Assembly (NCBI RefSeq): GCF_964253915.1
Contig: NZ_CAXUSG020000021.1
Span: forward strand, 1 to 51,839
DNA length: 51,839 nucleotides
Reading direction: 5' to 3'
DNA from: Metarhizobium sp964253915
GTDB taxonomy: Bacteria; Pseudomonadota; Alphaproteobacteria; Rhizobiales; Rhizobiaceae
Below are positions 8,583-17,296 of this stretch, piece by piece. Position numbers and translations under genes: made by a program. How positions within the stretch are numbered: the stretch's first letter is position 1; the number at the start of each line of letters is the position of its first letter. The notes beneath the pieces were generated by a model. That model was not told the origin of the DNA and made no database searches. It saw only the letters and a list, made by a program, of their open reading frames with translations.

Positions 8583-10517
8583 ATGGCATCTTCCTATTTC
8601 TATCGTGAGGGTTATGCACCGGATTACGATCTCCTTACAATGATGTTGGATCCGATAAGTTTGAATTCTGCGCGATCTCTCGATTTTTCACAGCGTGGGA
8701 CGCATTACATCAGAGTTGATAAGCCGCTTATAGGTGATGTTTACTCTATATTGAGCGACGCGCGCATCGAAAATGATGGAGATACATCTGTGATTCGCAA
8801 TGAAACACAGATTAATAGCGTCCGATTGATTCAACTCTTTTTTGGTACTGGCGGCTATTACGCCGAGTTCGAAAACTCCAGTTCACAGAGAGTGCTAGAC
8901 AATACATTGGGCATTTATAATCCTGGCGGAGACAATATGTCCTACATGGACAAGCTGACCGTCAATCCTGGTCAAGCCGGCGGGAGCTTTACGCCCTTCT
9001 TCTTTCTCGTCATCAACGGAGGAGCTATAGGCGGCGGTTCTGGTCGCGCGCTTGTGGTAGAAGGAGATGCTACCGGAGTCCGAGAGCAAAGCTGGGGCGA
9101 TTGGCTGGACGGAAGTCCGAGTGGGCCGGGCGAGGATCCCGGCGGAGAGCAACCAGAGGAGCCGGTGAATGATGATACGCTGCATGACGCCCAGGATCTT
9201 CTTGCGGATATTCAGGCAGAAATTGCGTTTCGTGAGCAAATCAGCAACCAACTTTATTTGGAGCTGGAAGCTGCACGGGAGCTACAGGCACTTAATGAAC
9301 TGCGATTGGAGGGGCTGTCTGATGAACAACTGGGGCTGATTGCTTTACAAACACTGGAAACTCTTGGGATTGCGGGCACTTGGGCAGAAGCATATCTCTC
9401 CGTTAGCCGAGCGCCGACCGGTGTATTTTATAAAAGCTTTGGCGACACGAAAACCGCGGTTGAACTGCATTATGCGCTTCTCGATGCCTCTCAAAATCCT
9501 GATTGGCAAAGCTACGCAAAACTCCATGAAAAGAACACAGCTTATGTAGCCAAAGCAGCCGAATACAAAGGCCAGCTTGGGAACTATCTGAAGGCGCTGC
9601 AGGTCACGAAGAAGACTGAAGAGTTTTATCAAAATACCAAGGACAATTACAAAGACGCCTCTTCTGTCCGTGACAACATGTATGTTGTGGAAACGGAGAT
9701 CCAACGCTTAACGGCCCTACAGGAGAACCTGACTGCAACACTGATTGACAACCGAAACACGATCGTCGAACTTCAGCAAACTGCAAATACGATTGTCGAG
9801 AGATCTCCTGAAGCCACAAATACCTATCTTTTTGGCACCGGTCACCAACATACGACCGGCGGACGACCACTGCTTCACGAAGAGCGGGCGGCGGTAAACT
9901 CTGCAACTTTTGTTGAGATGGTAACGTTGACCGCCGACTATCAGTCAGTGCTAGCTTCGCAAGGCGATGTCATGGTTTTCGGAGCAGATTCTCGACATGA
10001 TAGGGTCGATATTGGAGCTTCATTCACTGACTTCGAGATCACAACACCCGGTGGCGACTGGGGCATGTTTGAAAATAGCCGATTGAGCCTGATCACTCAG
10101 GATGTCGAGCGTGTTAGTTTCCGAGATTTGACGATCGCCTTTGATGACGATGGGATGGCCGGAATTGGCTACCGAATTTACCAGGCAGCTTTCGATCGGG
10201 TGCCCGATTACGTTGGCTTGGGTCATTGGATCCGTCAGCTCGATTCAGGCGTAAGTCTTTTGAACGTTGCTGCCGCATTCGTGGGATCCGACGAGTTTCG
10301 GGCTGTATATGGAACCAACCCGACAGCAAAAGCCTATATTGCGAAGCTTTATCAGAATGTCCTTGGACGCGAAGGAGAGGCTGATGGCGCGGCCTTCTGG
10401 GAAGAGCAACTTGCTTCCGGCGTCTCGGCAGCTCAAGTGCTTGCACACTTTTCTGAAAGTCCCGAGAACATTTCTGGCGTTGCATCATCCATTGCGGATG
10501 GGATCTGGTACATCTAG
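8583..10517 (+). CDS. Secreted-type protein with coiled-coil middle and C-terminal DUF4214
   Basis: A 644-residue protein without a Sec signal peptide. Residues 1-165 form a beta-rich region with Asp/Asn-rich turns. A Pro/Gly/Glu linker lies at about 178-198 (PSGPGEDPGGEQPEEP). Residues about 200-410 are mostly helical and predicted coiled coil, and about 440-520 are again beta-rich. Residues about 525-644 are a DUF4214 domain (YRIYQAAFDRVPDYVGL, KLYQNVLGREGEADG) ending GIWYI at the extreme C-terminus. The same domain and ending (FSESPEN, GFWYF) are found in the protease at 41590, pointing to a shared C-terminal export or anchoring module. Likely a type I secretion substrate; function unknown. 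GGGG lies seven bases before the ATG. Confidence 0.85.
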   Translation: MASSYFYREGYAPDYDLLTMMLDPISLNSARSLDFSQRGTHYIRVDKPLIGDVYSILSDARIENDGDTSVIRNETQINSVRLIQLFFGTGGYYAEFENSSSQRVLDNTLGIYNPGGDNMSYMDKLTVNPGQAGGSFTPFFFLVINGGAIGGGSGRALVVEGDATGVREQSWGDWLDGSPSGPGEDPGGEQPEEPVNDDTLHDAQDLLADIQAEIAFREQISNQLYLELEAARELQALNELRLEGLSDEQLGLIALQTLETLGIAGTWAEAYLSVSRAPTGVFYKSFGDTKTAVELHYALLDASQNPDWQSYAKLHEKNTAYVAKAAEYKGQLGNYLKALQVTKKTEEFYQNTKDNYKDASSVRDNMYVVETEIQRLTALQENLTATLIDNRNTIVELQQTANTIVERSPEATNTYLFGTGHQHTTGGRPLLHEERAAVNSATFVEMVTLTADYQSVLASQGDVMVFGADSRHDRVDIGASFTDFEITTPGGDWGMFENSRLSLITQDVERVSFRDLTIAFDDDGMAGIGYRIYQAAFDRVPDYVGLGHWIRQLDSGVSLLNVAAAFVGSDEFRAVYGTNPTAKAYIAKLYQNVLGREGEADGAAFWEEQLASGVSAAQVLAHFSESPENISGVASSIADGIWYI

Positions 10518-10530
10518 TTCAGCGATAATC

Positions 10531-10562
10531 ATGACGGGAAAGCAAGACTGCCTTCCCGTCAT
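10531..10562. terminator. Bidirectional hairpin between convergent genes
   Basis: Ten-base perfect arms ATGACGGGAA and TTCCCGTCAT separated by 12 bases, located in the 83-base gap between the convergent genes ending at 10517 and 10601. There is no strong T-run on either side. Confidence 0.5.
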
Positions 10563-10600
10563 GACCTAAAAATCCGCAACAACTTTGTCGCTAAACCCGA

Positions 10601-12580
10601 TTAAGCCCAGACATCCACCCACTGCTGCTGGGTTACGGCAACCAGATCGATGCCATCCACCTGGATGGCGCCGTGAGATGGGGACTGTTCGTTTGCCAGG
10701 TTGGCGCGGTTCTCGTCGCTGACCGAGATCGCCACCAGCACGTCGGCGCGGCTCTGGCCTGCGGCCAGGGTATCGACCCAGTAGGCAACGCCGGCAGCCT
10801 CGCCGGCCCGGTCGAGCACGTTCTGATACAGTACGTTGACGAAGGCTGCGTCATCCATCCCGGCCGGATTGCCGAAGCGTTCCCCGAATTCGGCGCTGGC
10901 GACGATGCCGGAGGCCAGGACCGACAGGCTGGCGCCATGGTCGAGCACATCCGACCAGTACTGCAGGCCGGACGGATCGATCTCGCGGTCAAGACCGGCG
11001 CTGTAGACGAGGGAGATGTTTTCATGCACGGCGGAATTTGCATCCTCGGCGATCACCGCATCCGATCCGCCGATGGCATAGATGCCGTCCTTGAGGGCCA
11101 GATAATCGATATCCGTCGCCTTGATGGAGCCGCCCTGATACGTAAAGACCAGGTTGGCGCCCTGCTTGACGATGTCGAGGGCAGCCAGGGTGGTGTCGAT
11201 CACCAGCGTGTTGAGGCCGGCATTGCCCTGCACCGTATCGTTGCCCCGGCTGGCGACGAAGACATCGTTGCCGGTGCCGCCGATCAGGGTGTCGTCGCCA
11301 TCGGTGGTAATGGTCGGCAAGGTCGCGCTGATCCACTCGGCCTTGTTGAGGCCGAGGAGTGATAGTTCATTGCCGATCGTGCCGCCGGCGAGGATGTTGT
11401 TTCCTTCCAGGCCCTCGAGCCTGTCATTGCCGGCTCCACCGACGAGAACGTTGTCGGCGGCATTGCCCTTGATCGTATCGTTGCCCGAACCGCCGATGGC
11501 ATTTTCGATCAGGGACCGTTCGTCACCCTGGTAGAGATAGGCGAAAGCGACATTGCCGGGCGCTGAATGGCCGTCCCCCAGATTGGCGACCTGGGAATTG
11601 CCGAAATTCGCCCAGCCGCCCGGCGCCAGGTCGATCTTCAGCGCGCTCGTATATTTCGAGAGGTCGACCGTATCGCGGCCGCCGCCGTCCCAGATCGTTT
11701 CAAAAACCTTGTTGCCGCCGGGAGCGCCCTGGCCGACGCCGTTGATGAATTTCTCACCGCTCGTCGCACTCCAGGAATAGACCGTGTCTTCGGACCGCGT
11801 GGTGTAGTTGGCGCCGTAGAGGTATTGGACGGCAGCGATGTCACGCAGCATCGGCGATTGGGCATAATCCCAGGTTCCGTTCGAATAACCGTCCCGACCG
11901 TCGTTGGCATAAGAAGAATAACTCATGATCGAGTAGGCCATGGCGTCGATCGTGCTTCCCGCCGTGCTGCCGCCGAAATTCAGCGTGGTCCCGGCTGCGG
12001 TGGCGGCCTCCACGTTGATGCTGGCATCGGTGGCACTGACCGTGCCGTGAACGAGACCTGCGCAGCAGGGGCACAGGCTTTTGCCGGTCACATCCTCGGC
12101 GCTGTAATTGCCGGTACCGAGTTTGTTTTCATGCGGATGCGACAGACCGAGCGCATGGCCGAGTTCATGGATGAAGGTGTGATAGGCATAGTTGCCCGCC
12201 TTGGGGGTGCCGTAATAACTCGCCGAGGTGCCGAACCAGACGTCACCGGCTTCGCCACTGGTTCCCGGCGCATAGGCCCAAGCCGTTTTGGGGGCGCTCG
12301 ACATGGCAATGCGAATATCGGCGGTGGAGCCCGAGCTTTCCGAGATCTTCAGGTCGATGAGTTCTGCCCAGGCCGCCATGGCGTCCTTCGCCGCGGTAAT
12401 CTGGACGCCGCTCAGCGCTTGATATCCCTTGGCCGTTTCGCCCTGACCGTACACGCTGGAATATTGGCTGGCCGATGTGGTGAAGCCGAAGGTGACGCCT
12501 TCATCTCCCCAAGAAGTCCTATTCAACAGAGCGTCAACAAAGGTTTGACCAGTTGCTTCAACTTTTATTGTTTTGACCAT
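10601..12580 (-). CDS. Serralysin-like M10 zinc metalloprotease with RTX repeats and C-terminal DUF4214
   Basis: A 659-residue secreted protease. The zinc site HELGHALGLSH begins at residue 138 and the Met-turn IMSYSSY follows about 75 residues later, as in serralysins. Calcium-binding RTX nonapeptides (GGSGNDTIKG, GGAGNDRLEG, GGTGNDVF) run from about 375 to 465. The last about 110 residues are DUF4214 (DPSGLQYWSDVL, VLYQNVLDRAGEAAG), where ordinary serralysins have the short secretion tail. Start chosen at the ATG at 12580, with AGGG just upstream; the longer frame to 12640 is AT-rich and leader-like. An inserted Cys cluster (CPCCAG) near residue 170 is unusual for a type I substrate. Export through the 3953-7128 system is likely. 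Confidence 0.9.
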   Translation of the reverse strand: MVKTIKVEATGQTFVDALLNRTSWGDEGVTFGFTTSASQYSSVYGQGETAKGYQALSGVQITAAKDAMAAWAELIDLKISESSGSTADIRIAMSSAPKTAWAYAPGTSGEAGDVWFGTSASYYGTPKAGNYAYHTFIHELGHALGLSHPHENKLGTGNYSAEDVTGKSLCPCCAGLVHGTVSATDASINVEAATAAGTTLNFGGSTAGSTIDAMAYSIMSYSSYANDGRDGYSNGTWDYAQSPMLRDIAAVQYLYGANYTTRSEDTVYSWSATSGEKFINGVGQGAPGGNKVFETIWDGGGRDTVDLSKYTSALKIDLAPGGWANFGNSQVANLGDGHSAPGNVAFAYLYQGDERSLIENAIGGSGNDTIKGNAADNVLVGGAGNDRLEGLEGNNILAGGTIGNELSLLGLNKAEWISATLPTITTDGDDTLIGGTGNDVFVASRGNDTVQGNAGLNTLVIDTTLAALDIVKQGANLVFTYQGGSIKATDIDYLALKDGIYAIGGSDAVIAEDANSAVHENISLVYSAGLDREIDPSGLQYWSDVLDHGASLSVLASGIVASAEFGERFGNPAGMDDAAFVNVLYQNVLDRAGEAAGVAYWVDTLAAGQSRADVLVAISVSDENRANLANEQSPSHGAIQVDGIDLVAVTQQQWVDVWA

Positions 12581-12905
12581 TACCCTGTTTCCGTCTGTTT
12601 TTGTTTGTACAAACAGTACAAGATAAAATTTGAGATACATTTTATCTCAACGATCGCATTTTATGATCGATATATACTTTAAATTAACTTTAAAAATATT
12701 GCTTCAATCAACCTTTATTTTGAATTTACAGCGAGCTTTGCTTACCCGTCGTTAAGCATGCCACGGTGCATCCGTTCGATATGACAGGCGGAAGGTAAAG
12801 GTGCCGGGACGGGAACCCGCCTTGTCACAACAGGCAGAGACGTTTAGAGAGCCTGCACACGCCGGCATCAGGCCGTTCTGAGCGAACCGACGGAGCACAG
12901 CTTTC

Positions 12906-14060
12906 ATGAAGATCATCTTGTCGGTGCAGCCGATCCGGTTTCCGATGACCGGGATCGGACGCTATACGCTGGAGCTCGCCCGGCATCTCGCCGACATCGA
13001 CGATATCGAAGACTTGAAATTTTTCGGGGACGAGCAATTCGTCGATGGCTTGCCGACGCCCGGCAACAGCCAGTCGCGGCCGGCCTCGGTGATCACCCGC
13101 ATCAAGCATCGCCTGGCACGCAATCCGGTCCTGCTCGATATCTATCGCAAGCGGGTGCACAAGCGCCGCGGTAGGGCGCTCTCAGGCAAGGACGACTACC
13201 TCTACCATGGCCCGAATTTTTACCTGCCGCCGTTTCCCGGCCGCTCCGTCGTCACCATCCATGACCTGTCGGTCTTCACCATGCCGGAACATCATCCGGC
13301 CGAGCGGGTGATGTTCATCCGCAAGGAGGTGGAATTCGCGCTGAAACAGGCGACGATGCTGATCACCGATGCGGAATACACGCGGCATGAGGTGGCTAAG
13401 TATTTCGGCTGGCCGATCGAGAAGGTTCGGGCCGCAGCACTCGCCGGCGGCGCGGAGTTTTATCCGCGTGACGCCGAGACCACCGCACCGGTGCTTGCCC
13501 GCTACGACCTGACGCCGGGCGGTTACGGCCTTTACACCGGCACGATCGAGCCGCGGAAAAACCTCGTGCGACTGCTTGATGCCTATGGCCGCATGCCGCT
13601 TGCGCTGCGAAAGCGTTTCCCGCTCGTACTTGCCGGCTACAAGGGCTGGAACAACGAGGAGACGATGGCGCGTATCAACAAGGCGGAGAAGGAAGGCTGG
13701 GCGCGTTATCTCGGTTTCGTGCCGAACGACGACCTGCCCATCCTGTTTGCCGGTGCCCGGCTGTTCGCCTTCCCCTCACTCTATGAGGGTTTTGGCCTGC
13801 CGGTGCTGGAAGCCATGGCCTCCGGCATCCCGGTGGTGACCTCGACCAGTTCGACCTTGCCGGAAGTCGCCGGCGATGCGGCGGCGACCTGCGCGCCGGA
13901 AGATGTGGAAGCGCTGGCCGGCCTCCTCGAACGTGGCTTGGACGATGAGGCCTGGAGAAGCCAAGCCATCGAAAAAGGCTTCGCTCAGGCGGCAAAATTC
14001 AGCTGGCAACGTTGTGCGCAGGAGACTGCCGCGATTTACCGCAGCGCGCTGGCCCAATAA
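12906..14060 (+). CDS. Glycosyltransferase, GT4 family
   Basis: A 384-residue cytoplasmic GT-B glycosyltransferase using a nucleotide-sugar donor. The N-terminal acceptor lobe includes MTGIGRYTLELARHL, and the second lobe has GTIEPRKNL (about 213). The conserved donor-binding segment is LYEGFGLPVLEAMASGIPVV with the E-x7-E pair (about 298-310). It resembles mannosyl/rhamnosyltransferases of O-polysaccharide loci (WbpY/WbdB type). It precedes wzm by 84 bases and probably forms one unit GT-wzm-wzt that builds and exports the chain. Sugar and linkage cannot be read from sequence. Confidence 0.88.
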   Translation: MKIILSVQPIRFPMTGIGRYTLELARHLADIDDIEDLKFFGDEQFVDGLPTPGNSQSRPASVITRIKHRLARNPVLLDIYRKRVHKRRGRALSGKDDYLYHGPNFYLPPFPGRSVVTIHDLSVFTMPEHHPAERVMFIRKEVEFALKQATMLITDAEYTRHEVAKYFGWPIEKVRAAALAGGAEFYPRDAETTAPVLARYDLTPGGYGLYTGTIEPRKNLVRLLDAYGRMPLALRKRFPLVLAGYKGWNNEETMARINKAEKEGWARYLGFVPNDDLPILFAGARLFAFPSLYEGFGLPVLEAMASGIPVVTSTSSTLPEVAGDAAATCAPEDVEALAGLLERGLDDEAWRSQAIEKGFAQAAKFSWQRCAQETAAIYRSALAQ

Positions 14061-14144
14061 TCCGTGCATGAACGGCCGTTTCGCACTAAGAAATCCCGAA
14101 CCAAGCCGCGAGGCGAAAACCTGACGCATGCCCATGGGTAATTC

Positions 14145-14945
14145 ATGACTGGCCGTTTTGCCGACAGTATCCTCTGGCGTTACCGCTATTTCATCCTGAC
14201 ATCAATCCAGTCGGATTTTCGCGCCCGGGTGGCGCGCAGCCGGCTCGGCCTTGTCTGGATCGTCATCGCACCGCTGTCGCAGGTGGTGATTTATGCCTTC
14301 GTGCTGTCGTCATTGATGACGCAGCGGCTGCCGGGCATCGATACGCCCTTTGCCTATTCGATCTACCTGATGGCCGGCTTCCAGGGGTGGTTCCTGTTCA
14401 TCGAGATCGTCAACCGCTGTCTGACGATCTTCATCGACAACGGTAATGCGTTGAAGAAGATCTCATTCCCGCGCATGGCCCTGCCGGTCATCGCCGTCGG
14501 CGCGGCGATCCTCAACAACCTGATCTTTTTCGTGCTGGTGGTCGCCGCCTATCTTCTGGTGGGCTACCATCCCGGCTGGTCGCTTCTCTGGTTCCCCGTC
14601 CTGCTGATCGTCACCAGCGCGCTTGCGGCCGGTCTCGGACTGGTGCTCGGCGTGCTCAACGTGTTTATGCGCGACGTTGGGCAACTGGTCGCCATCCTCC
14701 TGCAGTTCGGCTTCTGGCTGACCCCGGTCGTCTATACGATCGACATCCTGCCGCCGCTCTTCCAAGATGTCGTGCGGCTCAATCCGATGTTCTGGATGAT
14801 CGACAACTATCATCGGGTTCTTGCCTATGGTGAAGCGCCGAACCTCATAAGCCTGACAGCGATCGCCGCGGGTGCCGTGGCGCTGCTCGGCCTGGCGCTC
14901 GTTCTGTTCCGCAAGGCCAGCGGCGAAATGGTGGACGTCCTATGA
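14145..14945 (+). CDS. wzm: O-polysaccharide ABC exporter permease
   Basis: A 266-residue inner-membrane protein of the ABC-2 type with about six membrane segments. The N-terminal SDFRARVARSRLGLVWIVIAPL is the typical start of Wzm/KpsM/TagG permeases, and the FWLTPVVY segment near residue 188 is also diagnostic. It pairs with the ATPase that starts four bases before its stop (ATGA overlap). The pair moves completed undecaprenyl-linked polysaccharide to the periplasm before ligation to lipid A-core or attachment as capsule. Confidence 0.92.
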   Translation: MTGRFADSILWRYRYFILTSIQSDFRARVARSRLGLVWIVIAPLSQVVIYAFVLSSLMTQRLPGIDTPFAYSIYLMAGFQGWFLFIEIVNRCLTIFIDNGNALKKISFPRMALPVIAVGAAILNNLIFFVLVVAAYLLVGYHPGWSLLWFPVLLIVTSALAAGLGLVLGVLNVFMRDVGQLVAILLQFGFWLTPVVYTIDILPPLFQDVVRLNPMFWMIDNYHRVLAYGEAPNLISLTAIAAGAVALLGLALVLFRKASGEMVDVL

Positions 14946-16207
14946 GTAACGATCCGGTCCTGACCGTCAGCGGCCTCGGCAAGGTCTTCCGCCGCTACCG
15001 GCGCGAGTTGCACCGCGTGCTGAACTGGTTTTCCTTCAAGATTCCGGCTGCGGAAGAGCGCTGGGTGCTGCGCGACATTTCTTTCGAGGTCGGCGCCGGC
15101 CAGGCGCTCGGCATCGTCGGGCGCAACGGCGCCGGCAAATCCACACTGTTGAAGATGATCACCGGCACGACGCGGCCGAGCGAGGGCGGCGTGCACATCC
15201 GCGGCCGGATTGCCGCCATCCTCGAGCTCGGCATGGGCTTCAACTACGATTATACCGGCCGGCAGAACGTCTTCCACGCTTCCGGCCTGATGGGCTTCCA
15301 GCATGCCGAGATCGAGGCGGTGATGCCCGAGATCGAGGCCTTTGCCGAGCTTGGTGCCTATTTCGACCAGCCGATCCGGGTCTATTCCAGCGGCATGCAG
15401 GTGCGGCTTGCCTTTGCCGTGGCGACGGCGTTCCGGCCCGATATCCTGATCATCGACGAGGCACTCGCCGTCGGCGACACCTATTTCCAGCACAAGAGTT
15501 TCGACAAAATCAAGCAGTTCCGCGAGCAGGGAACGACGCTGATCCTGGTGTCGCACGATCGGCTTGCCTTGCTCAGCCTCTGCGACCGGGCGATCCTGCT
15601 CGACAACGGCCGGCTGGCGCTCGACGGCGATCCGGAAAGCGTGCTCGATTATTACAATGCGCTTCTCGGCCGCAAGGAGGGCGAGACGATCGAAACCCGG
15701 TTGCAGGAGAATGGCCGGATCCAGACGATTTCCGGATCGCGCCAGGCGACGATCGAAACTGCTGCCCTCCTGAACGGCGAGGGTGAGCCCGTCGATACGC
15801 TGGAAGTCGGCGCCGAGGCGGAAATCGTCGTCACCGCCAAGACCCATGCCGCCGTTCCGCGACTGGTGCTGGGCTACGCGGTCAAGGACCGGCTCGGCCA
15901 GACCATGTACGGCACCAATACCCATTACAGCGAGCAGGCGCTCGAAGGTCTCGAAGCCGGCGAAACGATCGAATACCGCATCCGTTTCCCCATGACGCTG
16001 GGGCCTGGCACCTATTCCGTGGCATTGGCGCTATCGGGTGCGGAAAACCATCTCGGCCAGAATTACGAATGGCGCGATCTCGCGCTGATCTTCAGCGTCG
16101 TCAATCTCCATGAGCAGGTTTTCGACGGCAAGATTTTTATGCCCTCGACCATCACGGTGGAGAAGGCGCCGAAATCTCAGCCGGCGAGATCGGCCGCACG
16201 CGTATAA
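14942..16207 (+). CDS. wzt: O-polysaccharide ABC exporter ATPase with C-terminal carbohydrate-binding domain
   Basis: A 421-residue protein. The nucleotide-binding domain (about 1-240) has Walker A GRNGAGKST near residue 60, the signature YSSGMQVRLAF near 147 and Walker B ILIIDEALAVGD near 168. The extra about 180 C-terminal residues (about 245-421) form the beta-sandwich that in Wzt proteins recognises the capped non-reducing end of the polysaccharide. This fits chain-length control by capping, and a methyltransferase with a coiled coil lies at 20784. The last 31 bases overlap, tail to tail, the acyltransferase on the other strand. Confidence 0.92.
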   Translation: MSNDPVLTVSGLGKVFRRYRRELHRVLNWFSFKIPAAEERWVLRDISFEVGAGQALGIVGRNGAGKSTLLKMITGTTRPSEGGVHIRGRIAAILELGMGFNYDYTGRQNVFHASGLMGFQHAEIEAVMPEIEAFAELGAYFDQPIRVYSSGMQVRLAFAVATAFRPDILIIDEALAVGDTYFQHKSFDKIKQFREQGTTLILVSHDRLALLSLCDRAILLDNGRLALDGDPESVLDYYNALLGRKEGETIETRLQENGRIQTISGSRQATIETAALLNGEGEPVDTLEVGAEAEIVVTAKTHAAVPRLVLGYAVKDRLGQTMYGTNTHYSEQALEGLEAGETIEYRIRFPMTLGPGTYSVALALSGAENHLGQNYEWRDLALIFSVVNLHEQVFDGKIFMPSTITVEKAPKSQPARSAARV

Positions 16208-17271
16208 CGCAGCCGCATGTCTAGGAACGGCCGCTCGATGATGCCGTAGGACAGCCGCGCGAAGACGAGCGTGGCAACGAGCACCAATAGCCCGTTGAAG
16301 GCGAGCGCCGGATAACCGATGCCGCCGATCGGCCCCAAGAGCTCATGGGCGACGTAGATGATCATCGCGTGCCACATGTAGAAGGAAAAGCTCCATTCGC
16401 CGCCCTTGCCAAGCGCCCGGCCCAGCCATGCGGGCCAGGGCAACCGCGCTGCAAGGTAAGAAACCACAACGCCGGCCCAGAGAATGGCTTCCACCGTGCC
16501 CCAGATCACGCCGAGCGGCTGTTTCGGCTCTGCAGAAAAATAGCTGAGCCAGCGCGCCTGGAAGGCGGCTCCGAGGAAGACGAGGACGAGGGCGCCGGCG
16601 AGCAGCGGCTTGCCGTGACGCTCCAGCGCCGGCTTCAGCCTGTCATAGGCGATGGCGGCCAGCATGCCGACCAGGAACTGGTCGAAGCGGCCGACCAGGG
16701 TCGAATAGAGCATGTGCTTGCTGTTGTCCGTCGCGAAATAGGCGGCGAGCTTGATGACGAACAGCAATGCGATCGCCTGGAAGAGATAGGCAGGCCCACG
16801 TTCCCGGGTGAAGATCGCGAGGAAAGGGAAAACCAGGTAGAAGGCGAATTCGACCGAAATGCTCCAGGCCGGGCCGGTGGCGAAATGCCAGGAGGTCGGC
16901 GCATCGCCGATATTGGTGACGAAGAGATAAAGCAGGTCCGCCGCCTCGAAACGGTCGCGACCGATCGACACCGCGACGACGAAGACGATGACGAACAGCG
17001 GCGCGATGCGCAGGATGCGGTTGCGCAGGAAGGAAGCGTAACGGATCTCCTCGCTCGCCAGCGCGATGGTCATGAAGATGAAGCCGGAGAGCACGAAGAA
17101 CAGGGCGACACCGGTATGGCCCTCGGTGATCAGGCCGAGATAGGGGCGGTCCGGATAAGGCTTCCAGTTGCCGGCATAAAAATGGAAGAAGTGGAAGCAG
17201 AAGACGAGCAGGGCGGCGAGCAGCCGCAGATGATCGATCTCCGGGATGTAGCCGATGTTGCGGGACTGCAT
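16177..17271 (-). CDS. Membrane acyltransferase family 3
   Basis: A 364-residue multi-spanning membrane protein beginning IDHLRLLAALLVFCFHFFHF, the R...H signature of family 3 acyltransferases. About ten hydrophobic segments follow. It is GC-rich like its neighbours, unlike the acyltransferase at 7187. It is the last gene of a leftward unit (methyltransferase, GT, double GT, acyltransferase), 25 bases after the double GT stop. It probably O-acylates the polysaccharide. Start at 17271 after AAGGAAGGG. The gene end overlaps wzt by 31 bases. Confidence 0.87.
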   Translation of the reverse strand: MQSRNIGYIPEIDHLRLLAALLVFCFHFFHFYAGNWKPYPDRPYLGLITEGHTGVALFFVLSGFIFMTIALASEEIRYASFLRNRILRIAPLFVIVFVVAVSIGRDRFEAADLLYLFVTNIGDAPTSWHFATGPAWSISVEFAFYLVFPFLAIFTRERGPAYLFQAIALLFVIKLAAYFATDNSKHMLYSTLVGRFDQFLVGMLAAIAYDRLKPALERHGKPLLAGALVLVFLGAAFQARWLSYFSAEPKQPLGVIWGTVEAILWAGVVVSYLAARLPWPAWLGRALGKGGEWSFSFYMWHAMIIYVAHELLGPIGGIGYPALAFNGLLVLVATLVFARLSYGIIERPFLDMRLRYTRAADLAG

Positions 17272-17296
17272 GGCGCGCCCTTCCTTCTGCCGGCCG

